Source: Cellulomonas sp. B6
Lineage (GTDB): Bacteria; Actinomycetota; Actinomycetes; Actinomycetales; Cellulomonadaceae
DNA: 64,000 nucleotides
Reading direction: 5' to 3'
NCBI RefSeq assembly: GCF_001462455.1
Contig: NZ_LNTD01000066.1
Span: 1 to 64,000, forward strand
Shown here: positions 8,407 through 15,885 of the stretch, in pieces
How positions within the stretch are numbered: the first letter of the stretch is position 1
Layout of the letters: every line of letters begins with the position of its first letter
Notes under the pieces: model-generated
Database searches by the model: none
What the model was told of the DNA's origin: nothing
Seen by the model: the letters and a program-made list of their open reading frames with translations, nothing else
Made by a program: the position numbers and the translations under genes

Positions 8407-9096
8407 ATGGGAGCCAAGGGAGTCGTCGCGGGCGTCGTCGCGCTCGGACTCGTGGGCGTGGGCGCGTACGTCGGCGACGGCCTCGCGCGCAGCGCGGCGG
8501 AGGACCGCGCGGCGCAGGTCGTCACGCAGGAGCTGCGGGTCGACGGGACGCCCGACGTGCGCATCGACGGCTTCCCGTTCCTGACCCAGCTGCTCGGCCG
8601 CTCGCTCGACGACGTCGGCGCCACCGCGCAGGGCGTCACGTTCGAGGGCGTGCGCGCGACGGACGTCGTCCTCGACGCCACCGACGTGTCGCTCGACGCG
8701 CCCTACCGCGTCGGGCGCGCCCGGCTCGAGGCCACGCTGCCGCCCGAGTCGATCAAGCGTGCGGTGGCCGACCGCGCGGGCGTCGTCGTCGAGGTCACGG
8801 TGGACGGTGACGTGCTGCGCGCGTCGGGCGACGTGCTCGGTGCGCCGCTGACGGCGGGCCTCGTGCCGCGCGTCGAGGACGGGCGGCTCCTGGTGGACCT
8901 GCGCGACGTGACCCTCGGCGTCGGTGCGTTGCAGGTCGACCGGCTGCCCGACGCGATCTCCGACCGGCTGAGCGGGTTCGAGATCCCCCTCGGCGGATTG
9001 CCCGAGGGTGTGCGGCTGGAGGGCGTCGACGTCGTGCACGACGGCGTCCGGGTCGTGCTCGGCGGCACCGACGTCGTGCTGGAGCAGACCCGATGA
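8407..9096 (+). CDS. DUF2993 (LmeA-type) lipid-binding domain protein
   Basis: 229 residues from the ATG at 8407. An N-terminal hydrophobic signal or anchor (about 4-23) is followed by a DUF2993 domain. The family features are visible: 'VRIDGFPFLTQLLGRSLDDVGATAQGV' near 57-83, alternating beta strands, and a C-terminal 'LPEGVRLEGVDVVHDGVRVVLGG'. DUF2993 proteins have a fold related to eukaryotic lipid-transfer domains. In mycobacteria, LmeA helps lipomannan elongation at the periplasmic face of the membrane. A role in envelope lipid or glycolipid handling is inferred. Its stop overlaps the next gene's ATG (ATGA), suggesting a functional link with the membrane protease that follows. Confidence 0.8.
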   Translation: MGAKGVVAGVVALGLVGVGAYVGDGLARSAAEDRAAQVVTQELRVDGTPDVRIDGFPFLTQLLGRSLDDVGATAQGVTFEGVRATDVVLDATDVSLDAPYRVGRARLEATLPPESIKRAVADRAGVVVEVTVDGDVLRASGDVLGAPLTAGLVPRVEDGRLLVDLRDVTLGVGALQVDRLPDAISDRLSGFEIPLGGLPEGVRLEGVDVVHDGVRVVLGGTDVVLEQTR

Positions 9097-9857
9097 CGCG
9101 CGCACCGCTGGCGGCCGCGCCCGACGTCACGGGCGTCGTCGACCTGTGGCACCGCGTGACCACCGCGCAGCCGGCACCCGACCGGACCACCGTGCTCGTC
9201 GTGGGGGCGGTCGTCCTGGTCGCGCTGCTCGTGCCGGGCGTCTGGCACCTGCTGCGGCACGGTCTGACGATCGTCCACGAGGCCGCGCACGCGGGCGTCG
9301 CGGTCCTCGTGGGCCGTCGGCTGTCGGGGATCCGCGTGCACTCGGACACCTCGGGCCTGACGGTCTCGCGCGGCAAGCCCCGCGGGCCGGGCATGGTCGC
9401 GACCGTCGCGGCGGGCTACCCGGGCCCGGCGGTGCTGGGCGTCGCCGCCGCGTGGCTGCTGTCCCGCGGGTACGCGCTGGGCGTGCTGTGGCTGCTGCTG
9501 GTCGTCGTCGTGCTGGTGCTGCTGCAGATCCGCAACTGGTACGGGCTGTGGGCGGTGCTGGTCAGCGGAGCCGTGCTCGTCGGCGTCACGGGGTGGGCGC
9601 CCGCGGGCGTGCAGACCGTCGTCGCGGCGGGCCTGACGTGGTTCCTGCTGCTCGGTGCGCCACGCGCCGTCCTCGAGATGCAGGCCCAGCGCGGCCGCCT
9701 CGCACGGCGCGGTGGCCGGGACACGTCCGACGCGGGTCTGCTCGCGGGGCTGACCCACCTGCCGGCCGTCGTCTGGGTGGCGGTCCTGCTGCTCGTGTGC
9801 GTCGCCGCCCTCGCCGCCGGCGGGGCGTGGCTCCTCGCGGCCTGGCCGGCGTCCTGA
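9093..9857 (+). CDS. M50B-like integral membrane metalloprotease
   Basis: 254 residues with about six hydrophobic segments. The zinc-protease motif HEAAH (62-66) lies in 'LTIVHEAAHAGVAVLVGRR', and a later conserved 'NWYGLWAVL' segment (about 149) fits this family. M50B peptidases cleave within the membrane. The family close to this one in actinobacteria is short, lacks a PDZ domain, and has no known substrate. It is translated from an ATGA overlap with the DUF2993 gene, so the pair is probably co-expressed. An Asp that would complete the metal site in a second NxxPxxxLDG-type motif is not obvious, so activity is uncertain. Confidence 0.75.
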   Translation: MTRAPLAAAPDVTGVVDLWHRVTTAQPAPDRTTVLVVGAVVLVALLVPGVWHLLRHGLTIVHEAAHAGVAVLVGRRLSGIRVHSDTSGLTVSRGKPRGPGMVATVAAGYPGPAVLGVAAAWLLSRGYALGVLWLLLVVVVLVLLQIRNWYGLWAVLVSGAVLVGVTGWAPAGVQTVVAAGLTWFLLLGAPRAVLEMQAQRGRLARRGGRDTSDAGLLAGLTHLPAVVWVAVLLLVCVAALAAGGAWLLAAWPAS

Positions 9858-9964
9858 CCTGCGGCGTCACCCGTCGGTGGGACGTGGGTGCGCGTCGGTG
9901 TGCACGGGGCGACACCAGGCCGACGTCCTACGGGACGAGCGTCCAGGTCTGGGACAGTGATGCG

Positions 9965-10801
9965 GTGAGCACAACACCGGACGACGAGGCCCGCCCGGCG
10001 CGCAACGAGTCGCTCTCGCTGCGGCGTGCGCTCGCCCTCCTCGAGGTGTGCGCGCAGGACTCCGACCCGGCCGGTCTGACGGCCGCCGAGATCGGCCGCC
10101 GCCTCGACGTCCACAAGTCCACCGTGCTGCGTCTGGCGGCGCCGCTGCTCGAGGCCGAGCTGCTGCGCCGCGACGCGAGCACCAGCCGGTTCCGGCTCGG
10201 GCCGGGCGCGCTGCGCCTGGGGCACGCCTACCTCGCGAGCCTCGACGTCGAGACGGTCGCCGCCGGCCCGCTCGACGACCTGGCGCGCACGAGCGGCTGC
10301 ACGTCGCTGCTCTCCGTGCCCGACGGGCTGCAGGTGCGGGTCGCGGGGCGGCGTGCCGCCCCCGGCGCGGCGGGCCGTGCCACGGGCCGTGTTCCCGCGA
10401 GCGTGCCGATGCACTGCTCGGCCAGCGGCAAGGCGATCCTGTCGTTCGCGGCGCCGTCGCTCGTCGACCGCGCGGTCGCGGCCGGCCTGCCCGCGGCGAC
10501 ACCGCGCTCGATCACCGACCCGGGCGAGCTGCGCGCCGAGCTGATGCGCACCCGCCGCCGTGGCTTCGCGGTCGACGACCGCGAGCTCGACCCGGACCTG
10601 CGTGCCGTCGCCGCGCCCGTGCTCGACCACACGGGCGACGTCGTCGGTGCGCTCGCGGTCGTGGCACCCGCCTCGCGCATGCCGGCCGCGGCCGTGCAGG
10701 AGCACGCGCGCGCGGTCGTCCACGCGGCCCGGACCGTCACGCGTCACCTGGGCGGCGTCGCGGGGCCCGGCGTCGACATCCACGCGCGCCGGGGCGCCTG
10801 A
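9965..10801 (+). CDS. IclR-family transcriptional regulator
   Basis: 278 residues from a GTG at 9965. The N-terminal winged helix-turn-helix (about 18-80) includes 'LTAAEIGRRLDVHKSTVLRLAAPLLEAELLRR'. A GAF-like effector domain follows, with the usual 'MHCSASGKAILSF' motif (about 150-165), a helical 'RRRGFAVDDRELDPDLRAVAAPVLDHTGDVVGALAVVAP' and a final amphipathic helix. IclR regulators commonly control catabolism of aromatic or sugar-acid substrates. No catabolic operon lies next to it: it is downstream of the M50 gene on the same strand and convergent with map, so its target is unknown. Confidence 0.9.
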   Translation: MSTTPDDEARPARNESLSLRRALALLEVCAQDSDPAGLTAAEIGRRLDVHKSTVLRLAAPLLEAELLRRDASTSRFRLGPGALRLGHAYLASLDVETVAAGPLDDLARTSGCTSLLSVPDGLQVRVAGRRAAPGAAGRATGRVPASVPMHCSASGKAILSFAAPSLVDRAVAAGLPAATPRSITDPGELRAELMRTRRRGFAVDDRELDPDLRAVAAPVLDHTGDVVGALAVVAPASRMPAAAVQEHARAVVHAARTVTRHLGGVAGPGVDIHARRGA

Positions 10802-10907
10802 CACCCGTCGGCGGTCGGCACGTGCGACGGTCCCGCACCTGACGGACGTGCGCCCGGACCGCCGGGGCGGCCCGGGCGCGATCGCCCGGCTGCCGTGGAC
10901 CCGGCGG

Positions 10908-11684
10908 TCAGGCCGAGGTCGGCAGCGTGAGGATCTCGACCCCGTCCTCGGTGACGGCGACGGTGTGCTCGGTGTGCGCAGTGAGGCAGCCTGTCGCGCT
11001 GCGCAGCGTCCACCCGTCGGCGTCGGTGACGAGCTCGTCGGTGTCGGCCATGACCCACGGCTCGAGCGCGAGCAGCAGGCCGGGGCGCAGGGTGTAGCCG
11101 CGGCCGGGGCGCCCGGTGTTGGGCACGTGCGGGTCCTGGTGCATCGTCGAGCCGATGCCGTGACCGCCGAACTCGGTGTTGACGGGGAACCCGGCCCCGG
11201 TGAGCACGGTGCCGATCGCGTGGGACAGGTCGCCGATGCGCGCGCCGGGCCGGACCGCGGCGATCCCCGCCGCGAGCGCCGTCCGGGTCGCGTCGATGAG
11301 CGCGTCGGCCTGCGGCGACGGCCGCTCCCCGACGACGAAGCTGATCGCGGCGTCGGCGGCGATGCCGTCCTTCATCACCGCGAGGTCGAGGGTCAGCAGG
11401 TCGCCGTCGGCGAGCACGCGGTCGTGCGGCAGGCCGTGCAGCACGGCGTCGCCGACCGACGTGCAGACGTAGTGCCCGAACGGCCCGCGGCCGAACGACG
11501 GCGCATAGTCGACGTAGCAGGACTGCGCACCGGCGTCGCGGATCATCTGCGCGGTCCACGCGTCGATGTCGAGCAGGTTGGTGCCGGCCCGGGTCCGGCG
11601 TCGCAGCTCGGCCAGGATGTCGGCGACGAGCCGGCCGGTCACGCGGGCGCGGACCAGCTCGGACGGGGACAGGATCTCGATCAT
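10908..11684 (-). CDS. map: Type I methionine aminopeptidase
   Basis: 258 residues, the length of class Ia enzymes without an N-terminal zinc extension. It removes the initiator Met from new proteins. The five metal ligands are all visible: Asp100 (LTLDLAV), Asp111 (GIAADAAISF), His175 (GGHGIGST), Glu208 (LALEPWV) and Glu239 (HTEHTVAVTEDG). His83 sits in VLHGLP. Start is the ATG at 11684, with an AAGGAC ribosome site just upstream. It is not next to secY/adk as the housekeeping gene usually is, so this is probably an accessory copy. It is divergent from an XRE regulator with a palindrome between them, implying control by that regulator. Confidence 0.93.
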   Translation of the reverse strand: MIEILSPSELVRARVTGRLVADILAELRRRTRAGTNLLDIDAWTAQMIRDAGAQSCYVDYAPSFGRGPFGHYVCTSVGDAVLHGLPHDRVLADGDLLTLDLAVMKDGIAADAAISFVVGERPSPQADALIDATRTALAAGIAAVRPGARIGDLSHAIGTVLTGAGFPVNTEFGGHGIGSTMHQDPHVPNTGRPGRGYTLRPGLLLALEPWVMADTDELVTDADGWTLRSATGCLTAHTEHTVAVTEDGVEILTLPTSA

Positions 11685-11774
11685 GCGGGGGTCCTTCGCG
11701 GGAGGAGCGTGGTGGGGCGGTCGCCGCGGTCGAGCGCGACGAGAGCGTCGTGCCGATAACAATACCGGCACGAA

Positions 11775-11786
11775 AGTACCGGTACT
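11775..11786. promoter_or_regulatory. Palindromic operator between map and the XRE gene
   Basis: AGTACCGGTACT is a perfect 12-bp palindrome, and a second TACCGG-containing half-site lies about 15 bp to its left (ATACCGG at 11762-11768). It sits in the only AT-richer patch of the region, between divergent genes and directly upstream of the TATCAT element. This is the expected place for an autoregulatory XRE binding site. Confidence 0.55.
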
Positions 11787-11791
11787 ATCAT
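11786..11791 (+). promoter_or_regulatory. Leaderless -10 element of the XRE gene
   Basis: TATCAT fits TANNNT and ends 6 nt before the ATG at 11798. No ribosome site is present, so a leaderless message is likely. It abuts the palindrome at 11775-11786, which would let the bound regulator block RNA polymerase. Confidence 0.5.
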
Positions 11792-11797
11792 CGGCCC

Positions 11798-12085
11798 ATG
11801 GTCCGCCTGCCGCTCACGCCCGCCGAGGTCGAGCGCGGGAAGCGCCTCGGCGCTCTCCTGCGTCGTGCCCGCGGCGCCCGCACCATCCTCGAGACCGCGC
11901 TCGACGCGGGCCTCTCGCCCGAGACGTTGCGCAAGATCGAGTCCGGTCGTGTCGCGACGCCGTCCTTCCCGACGATCGCCGCGCTCGCCGCCGTGCTCGG
12001 CCTCTCGCTCGACGACCTGTGGGTGCAGATCAGCGAACCGGTCGACGTCGCCCCGCGCAGCACCCGGGAGCGCCTGGCGTCCTGA
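11798..12085 (+). CDS. Small XRE-family helix-turn-helix regulator
   Basis: 95 residues. The helix-turn-helix covers about 10-70: 'RGKRLGALLRRARGARTILETALDAGLSPETLRKIESGRVATPSFPTIAALAAVLGLSLDDLW'. The 'SPETLRKIESGR' recognition region and 'PSFPTIAALAAVLGLSLDDL' tail are typical. There is no effector domain. It faces map across a 113-bp gap containing a palindrome, so autoregulation and control of map are likely. Its stop lies 2 bp from the stop of the convergent HNH nuclease gene. Confidence 0.88.
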   Translation: MVRLPLTPAEVERGKRLGALLRRARGARTILETALDAGLSPETLRKIESGRVATPSFPTIAALAAVLGLSLDDLWVQISEPVDVAPRSTRERLAS

Positions 12086-12087
12086 GC

Positions 12088-12834
12088 TCAGCTGGCGACC
12101 ACGCACCGGCCCAGCTCACGGTCGAGCGCGTCGTGCTCGGCGCGCGTGACCCACAGCCCGTACGCCGCCTTCACCGTGGTCTGCCGCAGCGCGTACACGC
12201 ACCGGTAGCCCGCGTTCGGCGGCAGCCACGTGGCCGCGTCGCCCGCGCCCTTGCGCTGGTTGGTCGGGCCGTCGACGGCCTGCAGGTTGGCGGGGTCGTT
12301 CGCGAACGCCCGGCGCTGCTCGGCGGTCCAGCCCTGCGCGCCCTTCTGCCACGCGTCCGACAGCGCCACGACGTGGTCGATCTGCACCTGCGACGACCGC
12401 TCGCCGCGCTCGAACGCGATCGTCGTGCCGGTGTACGGGTCGTCGAGCGTGCCCGTGAGCACGACGCACCCGCGCGTCCCGGGGTCGGTCGTCACGTCGG
12501 ACAGGTCCCGCGCGAGCACGTCGTTGCGGGTGTCGCAGCCGTTGCGGTCGACGTCGGCCCACGCCTGGCCGAACTCCTCGCGCGCGTAGCCCGTGCGCGG
12601 GGCCCGGCCCTTCACGGCGAGCGAGTCGAGCGCCGCACGCCCGGCCGCGAGGTCCACCGCCGTGACCGGGTACCGGGCCGCCGCCCGGGCGTCGAGCCAC
12701 ACGGGCCCGCCCAGGCCCGCGGCGAGCGCGACGAGCAGCAGCACCGTCCACGGCCACGCGCGCCGGCGGCGCCGCCCACCAGGGCGCGGCGCAGGGCGGG
12801 CGGCGGCGCGGACGAGGGCGTCGAGCGAGGTCAC
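12088..12834 (-). CDS. Exported HNH endonuclease, DUF1524/GmrSD-like
   Basis: 248 residues from a GTG at 12834. An Arg-rich start and one hydrophobic segment (about 27-45) suggest export or a membrane anchor. The nuclease core has the DUF1524 (His-Me finger) pattern: 'CVVLTGTLDDPYTGTTIAFERG', then 'QIDHVVALSDAWQKGAQGW' with the catalytic Asp-His pair, 'FANDPANLQAVDGPTNQRKGAGDAATWLPP' with the Asn-Lys region, and 'YRCVYALRQTTVKAAYGL'. Cys pairs (NGCDTRN, RGCVVL, YRC, GRC) suit an extracellular protein. Such secreted nucleases are widespread in actinobacteria and are thought to degrade environmental DNA; nutrient use or competition is an inference. Confidence 0.85.
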   Translation of the reverse strand: MTSLDALVRAAARPAPRPGGRRRRRAWPWTVLLLVALAAGLGGPVWLDARAAARYPVTAVDLAAGRAALDSLAVKGRAPRTGYAREEFGQAWADVDRNGCDTRNDVLARDLSDVTTDPGTRGCVVLTGTLDDPYTGTTIAFERGERSSQVQIDHVVALSDAWQKGAQGWTAEQRRAFANDPANLQAVDGPTNQRKGAGDAATWLPPNAGYRCVYALRQTTVKAAYGLWVTRAEHDALDRELGRCVVAS

Positions 12835-12989
12835 GGGCGCACACCCTGCCCGACGGGTCCGACACCGCGCCCGTCGACGCGCGCGGTCGGGGACGTGGTG
12901 CGCGCCACGGGCACCTGGGGGCGGGCCGTGCACCGGTCCGGACGGGTCCGGCCCGCGACCGGCCGGCGCCCGTCGCCCGGCCGGGCGCG

Positions 12990-13448
12990 TCAGGCCTCGA
13001 CGTCCTCCGGCAGCGCCTCGTGCCCCGGACGCCCGTGCGTGCGCTCACGTTCCTTCAGCCGCGCCTCGTAGACGTGCCGCCGGCCCGCGGTGAGCTCGTC
13101 GCGGACCAGTCGCTCGGCGTCGGCGAACGCGTGGTGGTACCCCGCGTCGAACTCCTCGACCACCTGGAACGTCCACCGGCCCGGCAGCACGTCCCGCCCC
13201 ACGACGTCGGCGCGCACGCGGTCCGCGAGCTCGGCGTGCCCCGCCTCCGCGAGCCGGTCGAGGGCCTCCTGCAGCTCCATGTCCGCACGCCCGACCAGAC
13301 GGTGGAACGCGTAGAGCATCCCGCGTGCGTGCTCGACCACCTCGAACGCGGCCGTCACCCCGCCGACCGCCTCGACGGTCGCGTCGTCGACGCCGTCGGG
13401 CGGCAGGTGCTGGTCGTCGGGCCCGTCGTCGCGCGTGCGCTCAGCCAT
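12990..13448 (-). CDS. Conserved actinobacterial protein of unknown function
   Basis: 152 residues from the ATG at 13448. An acidic, disordered N-terminus (about 1-25, rich in Asp and Pro) precedes a helical region starting 'VTAAFEVVEHARGMLYAFHRLVGRADMELQEALDRLAEAGH'. It continues with 'GRWTFQVVEEFDAGYHHAF' and a basic end 'YEARLKERERTHGRPGHEALPEDVEA'. The closing 'ERTHGRPGHE' motif recurs in actinobacterial proteins of this size. No membrane segment or catalytic motif is evident. It is a single gene on this strand, divergent from the amino-acid permease. Confidence 0.75.
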   Translation of the reverse strand: MAERTRDDGPDDQHLPPDGVDDATVEAVGGVTAAFEVVEHARGMLYAFHRLVGRADMELQEALDRLAEAGHAELADRVRADVVGRDVLPGRWTFQVVEEFDAGYHHAFADAERLVRDELTAGRRHVYEARLKERERTHGRPGHEALPEDVEA

Positions 13449-13617
13449 GACCCCACCCTGCGGGCGGCGCGGGCCGCGCGCACGCCCGGCGCGCGACCCG
13501 GGCCGCGGGTGCGCCGCCCGACGCCGCACGCGGGTGCCGGGACGTACGTCCGGTGGACCGTGGGGCGCTCGCGCGTCATGCTCACCCGGTGATGCGCACG
13601 ACACCCGAGGGGGAGCG

Positions 13618-15168
13618 ATGACGGCACGGCAGGGCACGGGAGGGATCTCCGGCCCCCGCGGGATCCTGCGGCGCAGGTCCGTCGAGGACGCGCTCGCGGC
13701 CGTCGACGACCCGTCGCGGCAGCTGCGGCGCACGCTCACCGCGTGGGACCTCGCGGTCCTGGGCGTCGCGGTCGCGGTCGGCGCGGGCATCTTCTCGGTC
13801 GGGGCCACCGCCGCCGCCCGGCACGCCGGCCCGTCGGTGATCCTGTCGTTCGTCATCGCGTCCGTCGTGTGCGGGCTCGCGATCATGTGCTACGCCGAGT
13901 TCGCGTCCACCATGCCCGTGGCGGGGTCGGCGTACACGTACTCGTACACGACCATGGGCGAGTTCGTGGCGTGGATCATCGGCTGGGACCTGATCCTCGA
14001 GATGCTCCTGGCCTCGGCCGTCATCGCGAAGTTCTGGGGCGTCTACCTGTCCGACGCGTTCGGGCTGTTCGGCGTCGACGTGCCGACGGTCGTCAGCGTC
14101 GGGGGTGTCGACGTCGCGTGGGGACCCATGCTCATCGTCGGCGTCTTCACCGCGCTGCTGGCGGTCGGCACGCGTCTGTCGACGCGCGTGAACAGCGTGT
14201 TCACCATCATCAAGGTCGGCATCACGCTGTTCGTGATCGTCACCGGGTTCTTCTACGTCAAGGCCGAGAACTGGACGCCGTTCGTGCCGCCCGCCGAGCC
14301 GGCCCCCGCGGGCACGAGCGGCCTGCACCAGCCGCTCACCGGGTTCCTGCTGGGCTTCGAGCCCACGACGTACGGCGTCATGGGCATCCTGTCCGGCGCC
14401 GCGCTGGTGTTCTTCGCGTTCATCGGGTTCGACGTCGTCGCGACCACCGCGGAGGAGACCAAGGACCCGCAGCGGGCCGTGCCCAAGGGCATCCTCGGCG
14501 GGCTCGCGCTCGTCACCGTGCTGTACGTGCTGGTGACGGTCGTCGTCACCGGGATGGTGAGCTACCGCGACCTCGCGGCGTCCGACTCGCCGTCCCTCAC
14601 CACCGCGTTCGTGCTGGTCGGGGCCGACTGGGCGGGCAAGGTGATCTCGGTCGGCATCCTCGTGGGCCTCACGAGCGTGCTCATGGTGCTGCTGCTGGGG
14701 CTCACGCGCGTCGTCTTCGCGATGAGCCGCGACGGTCTGCTGCCCCGGGCGGTGTCCCGCACGTCGCCGCGGTTCGGCACGCCGATGTGGCTGCAGATCG
14801 GCGCCGGGGTCGTCGTCGCGCTCATCGCCGGGCTCTCGGAGGTCGAGCTGCTCGAGGAGATGATCAACATCGGCACGCTGTCCGCGTTCGTCCTCGTCAG
14901 CTTCGGCGTCCCGCTGCTGCGCCGCTCGCGGCCCGACCTGCCGCGCGGCTTCCGCGTGCCGTGGTCGCCCGTGCTGCCGGTCGTCGCGGGCGTCGCGTGC
15001 CTGTGGCTCATGCTCAACCTCACGACGCTCACGTGGCTGCGGTTCCTCGTGTGGGTCGCGGTCGGTGCGGTGGTCTACGCGACGTTCTCCTACCGGAACT
15101 CGATGCTCGGACGCGGCCGTCCCGTCGCGCTGGCCGAGTCGGAGCTCGAAGGCGGCGCGCACGGCTGA
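13618..15168 (+). CDS. APC-superfamily amino-acid permease (cationic amino-acid transporter type)
   Basis: 516 residues, with twelve or more hydrophobic segments after a cytoplasmic N-terminus. The unwound first helix is present as 'VAVGAGIFSVGATAA' (about 53-67, the GxGIF substrate loop). The family motif 'FFAFIGFDVVATTAEETKDPQRAVPKGILGGL' lies near 263-295 and places it in the CAT/YfnA branch. These are proton- or sodium-coupled importers of basic or branched amino acids. Start is ATG 13618, with GGGGGAG just upstream. The late 'LRRSRPDLPRGFRVPW' loop is also typical. Substrate cannot be fixed from sequence. Confidence 0.92.
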   Translation: MTARQGTGGISGPRGILRRRSVEDALAAVDDPSRQLRRTLTAWDLAVLGVAVAVGAGIFSVGATAAARHAGPSVILSFVIASVVCGLAIMCYAEFASTMPVAGSAYTYSYTTMGEFVAWIIGWDLILEMLLASAVIAKFWGVYLSDAFGLFGVDVPTVVSVGGVDVAWGPMLIVGVFTALLAVGTRLSTRVNSVFTIIKVGITLFVIVTGFFYVKAENWTPFVPPAEPAPAGTSGLHQPLTGFLLGFEPTTYGVMGILSGAALVFFAFIGFDVVATTAEETKDPQRAVPKGILGGLALVTVLYVLVTVVVTGMVSYRDLAASDSPSLTTAFVLVGADWAGKVISVGILVGLTSVLMVLLLGLTRVVFAMSRDGLLPRAVSRTSPRFGTPMWLQIGAGVVVALIAGLSEVELLEEMINIGTLSAFVLVSFGVPLLRRSRPDLPRGFRVPWSPVLPVVAGVACLWLMLNLTTLTWLRFLVWVAVGAVVYATFSYRNSMLGRGRPVALAESELEGGAHG

Positions 15169-15307
15169 GCCGCGGGCGTGCCCGTGACCTGCGGCTGTCC
15201 GTGCACGCGGTTCACCCGGACGCGCGTCCGGCTGGGTCCAGGGGCCCGGCCGGGACGGTGGCATCTGCGGCATACTGACGCGCAAGCCACCGAAGGGACC
15301 CCCTCAC

Positions 15308-15778
15308 GTGACCGTCTTCCTCGTCGTCGGGGGCCTCGGCCTCGTCGTCCTGCTCGCGTCGCTCGTCTTCGGCGACGTGTTCGAGTCGATCGGCGTCGGT
15401 GAGGGCGGGTTCTCCGGCATCGCCGCCGGCGTGGGCTCCGTCGTCTTCGGCGCGAGCGGCGTCATCGTCCTCAACTCCCACCTCGCGACCGTGTGGGCGT
15501 ACGTCATCGGCGTGGGCTTCGCGATCGTCGCCGGGGCCGTCGCGCAGCTGCTCATCAAGCGGCTGTCGGACACCGAGGACGCACCCCCGCCGCCCCTCGA
15601 CGGCGCGTACGGCATGACGACCGCGACGACCGGCCCCGGCGGCGGCGAGGTCCGCCTCGAGGGCGTGCGCGACCTCGAGGCCCGCCTGGCGTGGTCGCAC
15701 GAGGACATCCCCGCGGGCACCCGCGTCGTCGTCGTCGGCGTCTCCGGCTCGCGCGTGCAGGTCGTCCGCGCGAGCTGA
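15308..15778 (+). CDS. NfeD-like membrane protein paired with SPFH protein
   Basis: 156 residues from the GTG at 15308, with an AAGGGA ribosome site. It has an N-terminal transmembrane segment (about 2-20) and two more at about 37-54 and 58-77. A soluble C-terminus follows that ends in a small beta-barrel-like stretch, 'IPAGTRVVVVGVSGSRVQVVRAS', the OB-type end seen in NfeD-family proteins. NfeD proteins are encoded beside flotillin/SPFH genes and assemble with them in membrane microdomains. Here the SPFH gene follows 107 bp downstream on the same strand, supporting the call. The transmembrane arrangement is shorter than in full-length NfeD. Confidence 0.75.
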   Translation: MTVFLVVGGLGLVVLLASLVFGDVFESIGVGEGGFSGIAAGVGSVVFGASGVIVLNSHLATVWAYVIGVGFAIVAGAVAQLLIKRLSDTEDAPPPPLDGAYGMTTATTGPGGGEVRLEGVRDLEARLAWSHEDIPAGTRVVVVGVSGSRVQVVRAS

Positions 15779-15885
15779 CGCGCGCCGGCCCCGTCCCACC
15801 CCGCTCCACCCCGCCGCCGCGTGCGGCGGCCGCACCACCCGAGCAGGACCGAGAGGAAGGAGCCCCGGCCCGGCCGGGACCCACC

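Noticed and set aside
10872-10889. Hairpin between IclR and map as a terminator
   Set aside because: Only seven base pairs with a 4-nt loop; too weak to list beside the 13-17 bp stems elsewhere in the window.
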